A stretch of DNA of 64,000 bases from an uncultured Muribaculaceae bacterium (GTDB taxonomy: Bacteria > Bacteroidota > Bacteroidia > Bacteroidales > Muribaculaceae), in NCBI GenBank assembly GCA_910578395.1, contig CAJTPZ010000008.1, forward strand, positions 1 through 64,000. The letters run 5' to 3'. The notes beneath the pieces were generated by a model. That model was not told the origin of the DNA. It saw nothing but the letters and a program-made list of their open reading frames with translations, and did not search any database. The translations under genes and the position numbers were made by a program. Below, piece by piece: positions 26,705 through 36,238 of this stretch. Position 1 is the stretch's first letter; every line of letters starts with the position of its first letter.

Positions 26705-27943
26705 ATGAAATTCGATACAATAATAATAGGAGGTGGACTCAGCGGTCTTGTCAGCGGCATTGAGTCGGTAAAGAGCGGACGCAAAACGGCGATAGTGTCA
26801 TCGGGGCAGAGCGCGCTGCATTTCTGGTCGGGTTCATTTGAATTTCTGAATAATGAAAACGGATCAGTTACCGACAGTCCTCTCGAGTGTGCCGGCCGGT
26901 TGCCTGAAGATCACCCTTATAAAAAAATAGGAATAGAACGGACTGCCAAACTGCTTGACAGGGTTGTGCCACTGTTTGCCGAGGCGGGGATATCGGTTAG
27001 CGGATCTTTGGCCAAAAATCATTACCGTCTTACTCCGATGGGTATGGTGAAGCCTGCATGGCTGACTCTCGACGATTATTTATATTTCGATAATCCTGGA
27101 GATCTTGCAGGAAAAAAGGCTGCGATAGTCAATATATACGGTTATATAGACTTTTATCCGAGATTTGTCTCATTGGGTTTGTCGAAATTAGGGGTTGAGT
27201 GCAGGAGTGCCGATGTAAATGTTTCGCAACTCGACATACTTAGGAAAAGCACAACAGAGATGAGGGCTACCAACATATCGCGTTTTCTGTGTGACGAAGC
27301 GGTCGACGAACTTGCAAGAGAGATTGACAAGGTGTCGGCAGGCACCGATATGGTAATCATGCCGGCAGTGTTGGGCATGTTCGATGACGAGCCTGTGAGA
27401 CGCCTGAGAAATGTGGTTGACCGTCCGATTTATTTCATAGCCACGACTCCTGCATCGGTGCCTGGTGTAAGATGCCAGCTTTCACTCAAAGAACTGTTTA
27501 TTGGTCTTGGCGGATATTTCATGCCGGGGGATACGGTTGTAAGAGGTGAATTTTCTGATCACAACCTGCAAAAAATCTATACATACAATTTCGGGAATAT
27601 ACCTTTGGTTGCCGACAATTATGTGATCAGTACCGGCAGTTTCTTCGGTCAGGGGCTTATAGCAGATATGGAAAAGGTCTATGAGCCTGTTTTCGGGCTG
27701 GATCTTGTCGCAGGGAAAAATAGAACGGACTGGTATGACAAGAATTTCTACGCCTCACAGCCCTACATGTCGTATGGTGTTGTTACAGACGATAAGTTCA
27801 GGCCATGTCTTAATGGTGATACGGTCGGGAATCTTTATGCTACAGGCGCTCTGCTCAGTGGCTTCAATGCTCTGAAAGAAGGATCGGGTGCAGGTATCAC
27901 TCTCGCCACGGCTCTGCATGCGGCTGGAGAAATCACTCGATGA
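26705..27943 (+). CDS. glpB: Anaerobic glycerol-3-phosphate dehydrogenase subunit B
   Basis: A 412-residue FAD/NAD-binding subunit of the GlpABC complex. The N-terminal dinucleotide motif IIIGGGLSGLVSGIESVKSG and the C-terminal NALKEGSGAGITLATALHAA are typical of GlpB. The length is normal (about 420). It follows glpA after a gap holding a promoter and precedes glpC by 52 bp. It passes electrons from GlpA to the iron-sulfur subunit GlpC. Confidence 0.92.
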   Translation: MKFDTIIIGGGLSGLVSGIESVKSGRKTAIVSSGQSALHFWSGSFEFLNNENGSVTDSPLECAGRLPEDHPYKKIGIERTAKLLDRVVPLFAEAGISVSGSLAKNHYRLTPMGMVKPAWLTLDDYLYFDNPGDLAGKKAAIVNIYGYIDFYPRFVSLGLSKLGVECRSADVNVSQLDILRKSTTEMRATNISRFLCDEAVDELAREIDKVSAGTDMVIMPAVLGMFDDEPVRRLRNVVDRPIYFIATTPASVPGVRCQLSLKELFIGLGGYFMPGDTVVRGEFSDHNLQKIYTYNFGNIPLVADNYVISTGSFFGQGLIADMEKVYEPVFGLDLVAGKNRTDWYDKNFYASQPYMSYGVVTDDKFRPCLNGDTVGNLYATGALLSGFNALKEGSGAGITLATALHAAGEITR

Positions 27944-27995
27944 TGAACCGTGACCTATTTGACATGATGAGTTTAATCTCTTATTGCTGACTGCC

Positions 27996-29246
27996 ATGAT
28001 GACATTACAGAAACAAAATATAAGCGACAACAACTTTGAGTCGTGCATAAAATGTACGATATGCACGGTCTATTGCCCGGTTACGGCTGTAAATCCCGAT
28101 TATCCAGGACCGAAACAGGCAGGACCCGACGGAGAGCGGTACCGTTTGAAGCGTCCTTATTTCTATGACGAGGCGCTGAAATACTGCCTGAACTGCAAAC
28201 GATGTGAGGTCGCTTGCCCGAACGATGTGAAGATCGGTGATATTATTCAGTCGGCGCGTATAGAATACGCCGACACACGTCCGTCACTCCGCGATACCCT
28301 GCTTGCCAACACTGATTTTATGGGAAATATCGCCACAAGGCTTGCGCCTGTCGTTAATTTCTCTTTAGGGCTTCGTCCGGTTAAGTATCTTATGGATAAG
28401 GTGCTGAAAATTGATGATCACCGTACTTTCCCTAAATACAGTGGCGAACGGTTTGAGTCGTGGTACAGACGTGAGGCTGCCGAATCACAGGAGAAATTTT
28501 CTCATCATGTGGCATATTTTCATGGATGTTATGTCAACTATAATTACCCTCAGCTTGGCAAAGATCTGATTAAGGTGCTCAATGCGCTTGGGTATGGTGT
28601 CAGGCTGCTTGACAAGGAGCGTTGCTGCGGTGTGGCCAAGATCGCCAACCGCTGTATCAATGAGGCTAAACGCGACGGCAGTAATAACCTGCGTGCCATA
28701 AGGGAGGCTGTGAATCATGGCGACGAGGTGCTTGCCACTTCGTCGACATGCTGTTTTACGATACGTGACGAATATCCGCATCTTTTGCATCTTGACAATG
28801 CCGATGTGCGCGAACACATGATGCTTTCGACTCTGTTTATATACAATCTGATTGATCAGGGTAAGGCAAAGATCGTTTTTCGTGACGACTACAAGAAAAA
28901 AATAGCTTATCACGTGCCTTGCCACATGGAGAAACTCGGCTGGACTATATTCTCTACTTCGTTGTTAAGAATGATTCCGGGTGTGGATTTTATACAGCTT
29001 GATTCACATTGCTGCGGAATTGCCGGCACTTATGGTTTCAAGAAAGAATATTACGAATACTCTCAGGCGATAGGCGAGCCGCTCTTCCGTCAGATACTTG
29101 AGTCGGGATGTGATTTTGTGGCATCTGACTGTGAGACATGCAAATGGCAGATAGAGATGTCGACGGGCGTTTCGGTTCTTAATCCGATCTCGGTGCTTGC
29201 CGAAGCCATAGATGTGGATGCGACAAAGCGCATTAATAATATCTGA
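27996..29246 (+). CDS. glpC: Anaerobic glycerol-3-phosphate dehydrogenase subunit C
   Basis: A 416-residue iron-sulfur subunit that anchors GlpAB to the membrane and reduces the quinone pool. Two 4Fe-4S ferredoxin motifs are near the N-terminus (CIKCTICTVYCP and CLNCKRCEVACP). Two CCG domains of the heterodisulfide reductase type follow: RCCGVAKIAN with an upstream single Cys, and SHCCGIAGTYG. The ATG at 27996 (or 27999) is preferred over a TTG at 27984. It belongs to the glp operon, 31 bp before glpK. Confidence 0.93.
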   Translation: MMTLQKQNISDNNFESCIKCTICTVYCPVTAVNPDYPGPKQAGPDGERYRLKRPYFYDEALKYCLNCKRCEVACPNDVKIGDIIQSARIEYADTRPSLRDTLLANTDFMGNIATRLAPVVNFSLGLRPVKYLMDKVLKIDDHRTFPKYSGERFESWYRREAAESQEKFSHHVAYFHGCYVNYNYPQLGKDLIKVLNALGYGVRLLDKERCCGVAKIANRCINEAKRDGSNNLRAIREAVNHGDEVLATSSTCCFTIRDEYPHLLHLDNADVREHMMLSTLFIYNLIDQGKAKIVFRDDYKKKIAYHVPCHMEKLGWTIFSTSLLRMIPGVDFIQLDSHCCGIAGTYGFKKEYYEYSQAIGEPLFRQILESGCDFVASDCETCKWQIEMSTGVSVLNPISVLAEAIDVDATKRINNI

Positions 29247-29277
29247 TCAAAAAACTAAATAATAACCTTAAAGAACC

Positions 29278-30762
29278 ATGGAAAAATTTATTCTTTCACT
29301 CGATCAGGGCACTACAAGCAGCCGTGCGATTGTTTTCGATCAGGAGGGCAACATACGCTCTATGGCTCAGCATGAGTTTCCGCAGATATTTCCAAAGCCG
29401 GGCTGGGTTGAACATGATCCTCATCAGATATGGGGCTCACAGGCTTCGGTGATCGCCGAGGCAATCTCGCAGATAGGTATCAACGGCCATAACATCGCCG
29501 CTATAGGTATAACCAATCAGCGAGAAACCACGGTCGTCTGGGATGCAGATACGGGAGATCCGATATATAATGCTATAGTGTGGCAGGACAGGCGGACTTC
29601 GGAATACTGCGATGCGCTGCGTGAGGCCGGATATTCCGACATGATACGCGATAAGACGGGTTTGATTTTAGATGCATATTTCAGTGCGACTAAGGTGAAA
29701 TGGATTCTTGATCATGTCAAGGGTGCGCGTGAGAAAGCCGAAGCCGGCAAACTGCGTTTCGGCACAGTGGATTCTTGGCTTATATCATGTCTTACACGAA
29801 ACACCGTGCATGTCACAGATGCGACTAATGCTTCGCGCACAATGCTTTTCAATATACATACACTTGAGTGGGACAAGGAGCTCCTTGATCTGTTCACGAT
29901 ACCGGAATCCATGCTTCCTGAGGTGAAGCCGAGCAGCGGCGTCATGGGGTATACTACAACTACGCTCTTCGCACATGAAATTCCGATTGCCGGTGTCGCC
30001 GGCGACCAGCAGGCTGCTCTGTTCGGGCAGATGTGTGTGAAACCCGGAGCAGTGAAAAATACGTATGGCACTGGGTGTTTTCTGCTTATGAATTCAGGCA
30101 ATACTCCCATAATGTCGAAGAACAGGCTACTCACGACTATAGCATGGAAGATAGGTGACGAGGTCACTTATGCGCTCGAAGGATCGATTTTTGTCGGTGG
30201 CTCGGTGGTGCAGTGGCTTCGTGACGGGCTTAAATGCATATCATCGTCATCGGAGGTCGAGGCTCTGGCATCGTCGGTTCCCGACACTGGCGGTGTATAT
30301 TTTGTGCCGGCCCTTACAGGTCTTGGCGCTCCATACTGGGACCAATATGCCCGCGGACTTATCTCAGGTATATCGCGTGGTACGACAACAGCCCATATAG
30401 CACGTGCCGCGCTCGAAGGCATAGCATTTCAGGTCTATGATATTGTAAAGGCCATGGAGCTTGATTCTGGTCTGAATATAACAGAGCTTAAAGTTGACGG
30501 AGGCGCCTCCCGTAATAATCTTCTGATGCAGTTCCAAAGTGATATTCTTGATACCGAGGTCCTTCGTCCGCGTGTCACGGAAACAACCGCGCTCGGAGCT
30601 GCGTATCTTGCCGGGCTTGCAGTCGGTTACTGGGACAATATCGAGCAGATCAATTCACAGTGGCAGATAGAGAGCGAATTTTCGCCTGACACGACTCCTG
30701 ATTTTGTAGTTGACAAGCTCAATGGATGGAAAGATGCAGTAGATCGCTGCCTGACTAAATAA
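29278..30762 (+). CDS. glpK: Glycerol kinase
   Basis: A 494-residue FGGY-family kinase that phosphorylates glycerol to sn-glycerol 3-phosphate, the substrate of GlpABC. The ATP-binding start SLDQGTTSSRAIVFD, the WQDRRT segment at about residue 102 and the FGGY signature region (GGVYFVPALTGLGAPYWDQY, then KVDGGASRNNLLMQFQSDIL) are intact. The length is standard (about 500). It lies between glpC and glpF, so uptake, phosphorylation and oxidation are encoded together. Confidence 0.97.
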   Translation: MEKFILSLDQGTTSSRAIVFDQEGNIRSMAQHEFPQIFPKPGWVEHDPHQIWGSQASVIAEAISQIGINGHNIAAIGITNQRETTVVWDADTGDPIYNAIVWQDRRTSEYCDALREAGYSDMIRDKTGLILDAYFSATKVKWILDHVKGAREKAEAGKLRFGTVDSWLISCLTRNTVHVTDATNASRTMLFNIHTLEWDKELLDLFTIPESMLPEVKPSSGVMGYTTTTLFAHEIPIAGVAGDQQAALFGQMCVKPGAVKNTYGTGCFLLMNSGNTPIMSKNRLLTTIAWKIGDEVTYALEGSIFVGGSVVQWLRDGLKCISSSSEVEALASSVPDTGGVYFVPALTGLGAPYWDQYARGLISGISRGTTTAHIARAALEGIAFQVYDIVKAMELDSGLNITELKVDGGASRNNLLMQFQSDILDTEVLRPRVTETTALGAAYLAGLAVGYWDNIEQINSQWQIESEFSPDTTPDFVVDKLNGWKDAVDRCLTK

Positions 30763-30789
30763 ATTATCACATTTTAATATCTATAGACC

Positions 30790-31542
30790 ATGGAAACTCT
30801 TGAAACTCCTATTATCTTGCAATGCTTTTTCGAGTTTTTGGGCACCTTTGTGATGATCCTTCTCGGCTGTGGCGTAGTGGCATGTACTACGCTTAAGGGT
30901 TCGAAAGGGTTTGGCGGAGGCTGGGGTGTGATCACCATTGCCTGGGGACTTGCTGTGATGTGCGGTGTTTTTATCGCAGGTCCTTATACCGGCGCTCATC
31001 TGAATCCGGCAGTGACTTTCGGTCTTGCCCTTGCCGGTAAATTTGGATGGGCTATGGTTGTTCCTTATATGTTGTCGCAGTTTGCCGGAGCGTTCTGTGC
31101 GGCTGTTGTCGTTTATTATTTCTACAAGGATCATTTTGATGCCACAGACGGCGAGGATGCAAAATTAGGTGTGTTTGCCACAATTCCCGCGATAAAGAAC
31201 CGGAAGCGCAATTTCCTCTCGGAAGTAGTGGGCACTTTTGTGCTGATACTTGTGATTCTATTTCTTTCAGAAAGCGGCAATACATCAGAAGTTGGACTCG
31301 GGTCTATCGGTGCGCTTCCGGTAGCCTTCCTTGTCATTGTAATCGGTATGGCACTTGGTGGTACCACCGGTTATGCCATCAATCCGGCAAGAGACTTCGG
31401 TCCTCGCATGGCTCATCAGCTTTTGCGTATCAAAGGTAAAGGTAGCAGTCGATGGGAATATGCGATAGTGCCGTTTATCGGTCCTCTGGTGGGTGCTGTT
31501 CTGGCAGTCGTGGTGTATTATATCTATCTTTCCTGCCGATGA
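30790..31542 (+). CDS. glpF: Glycerol uptake facilitator (aquaglyceroporin, MIP family)
   Basis: A 250-residue inner-membrane channel with six transmembrane helices and two re-entrant half-helices. Both NPA motifs are present: GAHLNPAVTFG near residue 75 and GYAINPARDFGPR near residue 200, the Asp after the second one being the mark of glycerol facilitators. It is the last gene of the glp cluster and is followed directly by a strong terminator. Confidence 0.95.
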   Translation: METLETPIILQCFFEFLGTFVMILLGCGVVACTTLKGSKGFGGGWGVITIAWGLAVMCGVFIAGPYTGAHLNPAVTFGLALAGKFGWAMVVPYMLSQFAGAFCAAVVVYYFYKDHFDATDGEDAKLGVFATIPAIKNRKRNFLSEVVGTFVLILVILFLSESGNTSEVGLGSIGALPVAFLVIVIGMALGGTTGYAINPARDFGPRMAHQLLRIKGKGSSRWEYAIVPFIGPLVGAVLAVVVYYIYLSCR

Positions 31543-31563
31543 TGCGTCTCGTATAAAAGAATG

Positions 31564-31610
31564 GAATAGGCTGCCTCAAAATTCAGGCAGCCTATTCTTT
31601 ATTTTTTTAA
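31564..31610. terminator. Bidirectional terminator between glpF and the inositol-phosphatase gene
   Basis: A perfect 13-bp stem (31564-31576 with 31585-31597), an 8-nt loop and a T-rich tail on the + strand (31598-31608). An A-rich flank on the other side (31555-31560) lets it also serve the convergent gene. Confidence 0.9.
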
Positions 31611-32357
31611 CAATGATAGAAGTTGGTCGTGGATTGCTCTGTTGCCGCATACCAGAGATATGCCTCTGTCTTCACGAAAGCGTGTCACATAGCCTCCGGC
31701 TTCTTCAAGGATCAGTGTGGATGCATTTATATCCCACTCATGGAGGTTCATCTCCCAGTATCCCTGCATAAGTCCGGCTGCAACGTAGCACATGTCGACC
31801 GCAGCAGAGCCAAGTCGTCGTATGTCACGGACTTTCGGCAGTATGACCTCAAGATTATCCATGTTGTTGTCAGGGTTAATATTTTTGTCAACCGGAAATC
31901 CTGTGCTGATCACTGAGCGTGACATGTGATCCTCTGAACTCACATGTATGCGCCTACCGTTGAGGTACGCACCCTTGCCGCGTTCGGCATAAAAGAGTTC
32001 GCCAAGAGCAGGAGCGTAAACCACTCCTATTTCTTTGCGGCCTTCGTGCTCAATACCGATGCTGACGGCCCAGAACGGTAGTCCTGTAAAAAAATTGGTT
32101 GTTCCGTCAATGGGATCCACTATCCAACGATAGTCGGCAGATCCTGATTTCTCTCCTGATTCTTCCGACAAAATGCTGTGAGACGGGAAATAACGGTCTA
32201 TGTATTGTTTTATGCAAGTCTCGCTCGCTTTGTCCGCTACAGTTACGATATCGCTGTCATTCAATTTGTTTTCAACTCCAATTCTTCCATCTTGCCTGAA
32301 ATATTGCAGCGCGATGCTACCAGCTTCACGCGCGCATTCAATCACATTGTTCAGCAT
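31599..32357 (-). CDS. Inositol monophosphatase family protein
   Basis: A 252-residue Mg-dependent phosphatase. The family motifs are complete: SEESGEK (metal-binding Glu), WIVDPIDGTTNF (the DPIDGT motif) and WDINASTLILEEAGG (C-terminal motif). Possible substrates are inositol 1-phosphate, or 3'-phosphoadenosine 5'-phosphate if it acts like CysQ. The sequence does not decide between them, and no sulfate assimilation genes are nearby. It stands alone between the glp cluster and tRNA-Ser. Confidence 0.9.
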   Translation of the reverse strand: MLNNVIECAREAGSIALQYFRQDGRIGVENKLNDSDIVTVADKASETCIKQYIDRYFPSHSILSEESGEKSGSADYRWIVDPIDGTTNFFTGLPFWAVSIGIEHEGRKEIGVVYAPALGELFYAERGKGAYLNGRRIHVSSEDHMSRSVISTGFPVDKNINPDNNMDNLEVILPKVRDIRRLGSAAVDMCYVAAGLMQGYWEMNLHEWDINASTLILEEAGGYVTRFREDRGISLVCGNRAIHDQLLSLLKK

Positions 32358-32551
32358 ATTGTGTGTGATATAATTTTATATTATGATAATTCCAAATAAT
32401 ATAACAAGTTTCTGTCGCTTAAATCAGACTCACAATCAGGATTTAAGATACATTAATATTTGGCTGATGAATAGTAGGAGCGAATGTTATCTGATCATTT
32501 TCCATACGATATAATTCAGATAAATGGATGGATTATCTTAATTAATAAGAA

Positions 32552-32598
32552 AACTGCATGGACATTCAAAAGATATATCTTTGATTGCCAATGCAGTT
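32552..32598 (-). terminator. Terminator-like structure after tRNA-Ser
   Basis: Arms AACTGCAT and ATGCAGTT (32552-32559 and 32591-32598) enclose an inner palindrome AAAGATATATCTTT. On the minus strand the outer stem starts 6 nt after the tRNA 3' end and is followed by TTCTTATT. Confidence 0.55.
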
Positions 32599-32604
32599 GC
32601 TTTG

Positions 32605-32692
32605 CGGAGTGGGGGGGATTCGAACCCCCGAAGCGCTTTTGACGCTTACACGCTTTCCAGGCGTGCCTCTTCAACCACTCGAGCACCACTCC
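32605..32692 (-). tRNA. tRNA-Ser(GGA)
   Basis: An 88-nt tRNA gene on the minus strand. The acceptor arm GGAGTGG pairs with CCACTCC, and the discriminator is G. The anticodon loop is CTGGAAA with anticodon GGA, reading UCC/UCU. A long variable arm of the class II type and a T arm with GGTTCGAATCC are present. CCA is not encoded. Confidence 0.95.
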
Positions 32693-32711
32693 CTGTGTGT
32701 TCCGAGCGGTG

Positions 32712-32744
32712 CAAAGGTAGTGTTTATTTTTATTTTCCTGCAAT
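32712..32744 (-). promoter_or_regulatory. tRNA-Ser promoter
   Basis: ATTG, 21 nt spacer, TACCTTTG on the minus strand: a perfect -7 box and three of four -33 bases. It lies 19 nt before the tRNA 5' end. Confidence 0.7.
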
Positions 32745-32840
32745 TTTTGAGAATTATTTTTGGATAAATTTTTAGAATCGGTTTAGTGTGAATGTTTATC
32801 GCGGTATTTGTAGTGGTGTGTACGATATGATGTGTGACAA

Positions 32841-32856
32841 TGTACGGTTTCGTACA
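32841..32856. promoter_or_regulatory. Palindrome, candidate enhancer site for the response regulator
   Basis: TGTACG-GTTT-CGTACA is a perfect 16-bp palindrome centred about 80 bp before the predicted sigma-54 transcription start. That is where NtrC-type activators usually bind. A third TGTACG half-site lies at 32819-32824. Confidence 0.55.
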
Positions 32857-32901
32857 GTTTTTAAAATTTAAAAGCGCTCATAATCAATGTATTTATGGTT
32901 T

Positions 32902-32917
32902 TGGCACGATTTTGGCA
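32902..32917 (+). promoter_or_regulatory. Sigma-54 (RpoN) promoter of the exporter operon
   Basis: TGGCACGATTTTGGCA matches the -24/-12 consensus TGGCACG-N4-TTGCA with one mismatch, and it has the invariant GG-N10-GC spacing (GG 32903-32904, GC 32915-32916). Transcription would start near 32928, 29 nt before the adaptor ATG. The operon is followed by an NtrC-type activator gene. Confidence 0.8.
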
Positions 32918-32956
32918 TAGTTATATACAGTAAAATGAATTAATAAAACTGTGACA

Positions 32957-34201
32957 ATGGATAAAGCAATTCCGAAAGAAGAAATCGCACGCAACAGACG
33001 TAAACGCATGATAAAGGCCGGAAGTATTATGGCTGGTGTTATCGTGGTGGTTATTTTGATTTCTTCGATGTTCAGAAGCAGTGTTTCGAGAAAGAACCTG
33101 ACATTCGGCAGTGTCTCAATCGGAACGATCGAATCTACGGTATCGGCTTCCGGCAAGGTGATTCCGGCGTTTGAGGAGAAAATAAATTCTCCGATATCTA
33201 CAAGAATCATGGAGGTTTTTCATCGTGAGGGTGAAGAACTGAAAGAGGGGACACCTCTGATGCGGCTTGATCTACAGAGCACCGAGGCGGAACTTGGCAA
33301 AATGAGGGATGAGGCGACCAAGCGCCAATTGGCTCTTGATAAGCTCAAACTTGATAATTCAACTTATCTCTCCAATCTGGCAATGCAGATCAAGGTGAAA
33401 GAGATGGAGGTTTCCAGGCTGAAAGTGGAACTTGAAAACGAGCGTTATCTTGACAGTCTCGGCAGTGGCACAGGCGACCGTGTACATCAGGTTGAGCTTT
33501 CATATAATACCGGTAGTCTTCAGCTTGAGCAGTTGAGGCAGCAGCTTGCCAATGAGCGCCGTGTGAAGGATGCCGAACTGAAGGCCATGGAGCTTGACAT
33601 AAGCATATATGCCAAGGATCTTGACGAGATGTCACGTAAGATGCAGGATGCTCAGGTAACTATGCCACATGACGGCACGTTGACCTATGTGAACAATAGC
33701 ATCGGCCAGCAGATCTCGACCGGTGAGCATGTGGCTACTATCGCTGACCTGAATCATTTTAGTGTAAATGGTGAGATTGCTGATTCGTATGCTGACCGTG
33801 TTGTGGTCGGTAACCGTGCTACGGTGAAAATAGGAAAGACTACTATCGACGGCACGATAAACACGGTGACTCCGATGTCGAAGAACGGTGTCATGTCATT
33901 TACTGTGAAACTCGATGAGGACCAGAATAAAAGTCTGCGTTCGGGTGTGAGAACCGATGTATATGTCAAGGGTAATATTCTCGATGATGTAACTAGGATA
34001 CCCAACGGAAGCTATTATGTAGGTCCGGGGACTTATGACATGTTTATAGTTGACGGGGAGGAGCTTGTCAAGCGCAAGGTGGTTCTTGGCGGTAGCAACT
34101 GGGAGTTTGTCGAGGTTGTTTCGGGACTGAATGCTGGTGACAAGGTCGTGACTTCGGATATGAAGGAATACTCAGGTAATGAAAAATTGAAACTTAAATA
34201 A
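32957..34201 (+). CDS. HlyD/MacA-type periplasmic adaptor of an ABC exporter
   Basis: A 414-residue membrane-fusion protein. An N-terminal transmembrane helix at about 20-38 (SIMAGVIVVVILISSMF) is followed by a lipoyl half (GKVIPAFEEKINSPISTRIM), a long coiled coil at about 85-215 rich in Glu/Lys/Leu, the second lipoyl half (MPHDGTLTYVNNSIGQQIST) and beta-barrel domains. It joins the ABC permeases to TolC. The ATG at 32957 is preferred over a GTG at 32951. It is the first gene after the sigma-54 promoter. Confidence 0.9.
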   Translation: MDKAIPKEEIARNRRKRMIKAGSIMAGVIVVVILISSMFRSSVSRKNLTFGSVSIGTIESTVSASGKVIPAFEEKINSPISTRIMEVFHREGEELKEGTPLMRLDLQSTEAELGKMRDEATKRQLALDKLKLDNSTYLSNLAMQIKVKEMEVSRLKVELENERYLDSLGSGTGDRVHQVELSYNTGSLQLEQLRQQLANERRVKDAELKAMELDISIYAKDLDEMSRKMQDAQVTMPHDGTLTYVNNSIGQQISTGEHVATIADLNHFSVNGEIADSYADRVVVGNRATVKIGKTTIDGTINTVTPMSKNGVMSFTVKLDEDQNKSLRSGVRTDVYVKGNILDDVTRIPNGSYYVGPGTYDMFIVDGEELVKRKVVLGGSNWEFVEVVSGLNAGDKVVTSDMKEYSGNEKLKLK

Positions 34202-34247
34202 TCAAATCAAAAAATAGTTAACTAATCAAATTTAAATAAAAATTATC

Positions 34248-34919
34248 ATGGCACTTATCAATATAGAGAATATCAGCAAGGTTTATCGCACAGAAACAGT
34301 AGAAACTCTGGCACTCGACAATGTAAGCCTTACAGTTGACAAGGGTGAATTCGTATCTGTGATGGGGCCTTCGGGATGCGGAAAGTCTACATTGCTTAAC
34401 ATTATCGGCATACTTGATACTCCAACTTCGGGCAAGATAGAGATTGACGGAACAGAGGTGTCGAAACTTGGAGACAAAGCGATGGCGGCATTTCGCAACA
34501 AGCATCTCGGTTTTGTGTTTCAGTCTTTTCACCTGATCAATGCTTTAAGCGTGCTCGATAATGTCAAACTCCCGCTTCTTTACCGTAACATGAGCGAGAG
34601 TGAGCGCACCCGGCTTGCCAAGGAGGTGCTCGAACGCGTAGGGCTTTCACACCGCATCGGTCACAAGCCTTCGCAACTGTCGGGCGGACAGTGCCAGCGC
34701 GTGGCTATAGCGCGTGCTATCGTAGGCAATCCGTCGATTATTCTTGCCGACGAGCCGACCGGTAATCTTGACTCGAAGATGGGTGCTGAAATCATGGAGT
34801 TGCTTCACTGTCTGAACAAGGAAGATGGACGTACGATCGTGATGGTGACACACAATGAGGAGCAGGCCAATCAGACTTCGCGTATAATGCGGTTCTTTGA
34901 CGGACATCGTGTCGTTTGA
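34248..34919 (+). CDS. ABC transporter ATP-binding protein (MacB/LolD type)
   Basis: A 223-residue cytoplasmic ATPase. The Walker A motif is GPSGCGKST near residue 41, the signature LSGGQCQRVAIARAIV near 144, and Walker B LADEPTGNLDS near 166. The end of the protein, FFDGHRVV, matches stand-alone LolD/MacB ATPases. It is the only ATPase in an operon with four permease genes, so it presumably powers two different permease pairs or a mixed complex. It is a mechanotransmission-type (type VII) ABC component by family. Confidence 0.94.
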   Translation: MALINIENISKVYRTETVETLALDNVSLTVDKGEFVSVMGPSGCGKSTLLNIIGILDTPTSGKIEIDGTEVSKLGDKAMAAFRNKHLGFVFQSFHLINALSVLDNVKLPLLYRNMSESERTRLAKEVLERVGLSHRIGHKPSQLSGGQCQRVAIARAIVGNPSIILADEPTGNLDSKMGAEIMELLHCLNKEDGRTIVMVTHNEEQANQTSRIMRFFDGHRVV

Positions 34920-34956
34920 TAACCGGGCAATCTTATAAAATTGGAAAAGGTAAATC

Positions 34957-36234
34957 ATGAATTTTATAAAAAATATCTGGAGCGACATAAAGGAGCAGCC
35001 GATGTTGTCGGGAGTATCGATAATAGGAACGGCTCTGGCGATCTTCCTGATTATGGTTGTCGTGATGCTTCAGGAGGTCAAGGTGGCTCCATTTGCGCCG
35101 GAGAGTAACCGTGAGCGCCTGCTTTATGCCGACCATGCGTCGATATATAACCTGAAAGACGGTCCTGACTGGAACAGCAATGGCGGAATGAGTGTGGAAC
35201 TGGCAGAGCGTTTGTACAAGGATCTGACTACAGCGGAGGCTGTTTCGATTTATGTTAATGATACACAATCGTCTTCCGCATCGCTTCCGGGACAGCCGTC
35301 GGTCACGGTAGACACACGTCTGTGTGACGCTGATTTTTTCAAAGTGTTTGATTATACTTTTATATCAGGCGCACCATTCAGCAGAAGCGACAGTGAATCG
35401 GGAATAAAGAAGGCTGTGATAACCGACGGACTCGCCCGTAAGATATTCGGCCGGACAGATGTGGTAGGTGAAGAGCTGATGTTGTTCAGGGTGCCTTATG
35501 TTGTGTGTGGTGTTGTGAAAAATGTGAGCACTGTTGCTACTAAAGCTTATGCTGATGCATGGATACCTTATTCGACTTCCTGGATGGCATCATCGAAATG
35601 GAATGAACACATGGGGATGATGTCGGTGGTGATACTTGCAAAGGACGGTGTTGAGCATTCTGAGGTCAAAGAGGAATGTAACAACTTTTTCAACAAGACG
35701 AATGATGAAATAGAGGCCGGCGGATGGAGGCTCATACAGCGTGACCGTCCATACGATCAAGAGACCCAGGTTTGTGGTTCAAGTTCTAATCGGACTCCGG
35801 ATCTTAATTCAGAAAGGAAGGAAAGAATTATATTACTTTCGATACTTCTGATAGTTCCGGCGATCAATCTGAGCTGCATGACACACAGCCGACTTAGTCA
35901 GCGTAGGTCGGAAGTGGGTGTGAAACGGGCTTTTGGCGCTACCCGCGGTATGATTCTCAATGAGGTGCTTGCTGAAAATATGGTTGTGACACTTGTTGCC
36001 GGCGTGATAGGTTTCATGCTTAGCATAGGATTTGCATATATGTTTAGTTCGGAACTTTTTACACGCAGTTTTGTGACATTGTCCAATGAACCTACAATTG
36101 AATTGTCGATGCTGGTGCACGCTTCTACCTTCCTGTGGGTATTGATATTTTGTTTTCTTCTCAATGTACTGAGTGCCGGTCTGCCGGCATGGCAGGCGTC
36201 GAGAGTGAATGTTGTAAATGCTATAAAGGGGTAA
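34957..36234 (+). CDS. MacB/FtsX-type ABC permease (pair A, copy 1)
   Basis: A 425-residue inner-membrane permease with the MacB topology. The first helix is at about 19-40, then comes a periplasmic MacB_PCD-like domain at about 45-285. Three C-terminal helices follow: LLSILLIVPAINLSCM near 290, a second near 340 (ENMVVTLVAGVIGFMLSIGF) and a third near 390. The FtsX motif region RRSEVGVKRAFGATRGMIL is clear. It resembles the permease at 37538 (shared start pattern, the APE(S/T)NR segment and the RxxExGxxKAFGA motif), so the operon carries a duplicated pair. Confidence 0.9.
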   Translation: MNFIKNIWSDIKEQPMLSGVSIIGTALAIFLIMVVVMLQEVKVAPFAPESNRERLLYADHASIYNLKDGPDWNSNGGMSVELAERLYKDLTTAEAVSIYVNDTQSSSASLPGQPSVTVDTRLCDADFFKVFDYTFISGAPFSRSDSESGIKKAVITDGLARKIFGRTDVVGEELMLFRVPYVVCGVVKNVSTVATKAYADAWIPYSTSWMASSKWNEHMGMMSVVILAKDGVEHSEVKEECNNFFNKTNDEIEAGGWRLIQRDRPYDQETQVCGSSSNRTPDLNSERKERIILLSILLIVPAINLSCMTHSRLSQRRSEVGVKRAFGATRGMILNEVLAENMVVTLVAGVIGFMLSIGFAYMFSSELFTRSFVTLSNEPTIELSMLVHASTFLWVLIFCFLLNVLSAGLPAWQASRVNVVNAIKG

Positions 36235-36238
36235 GAAA

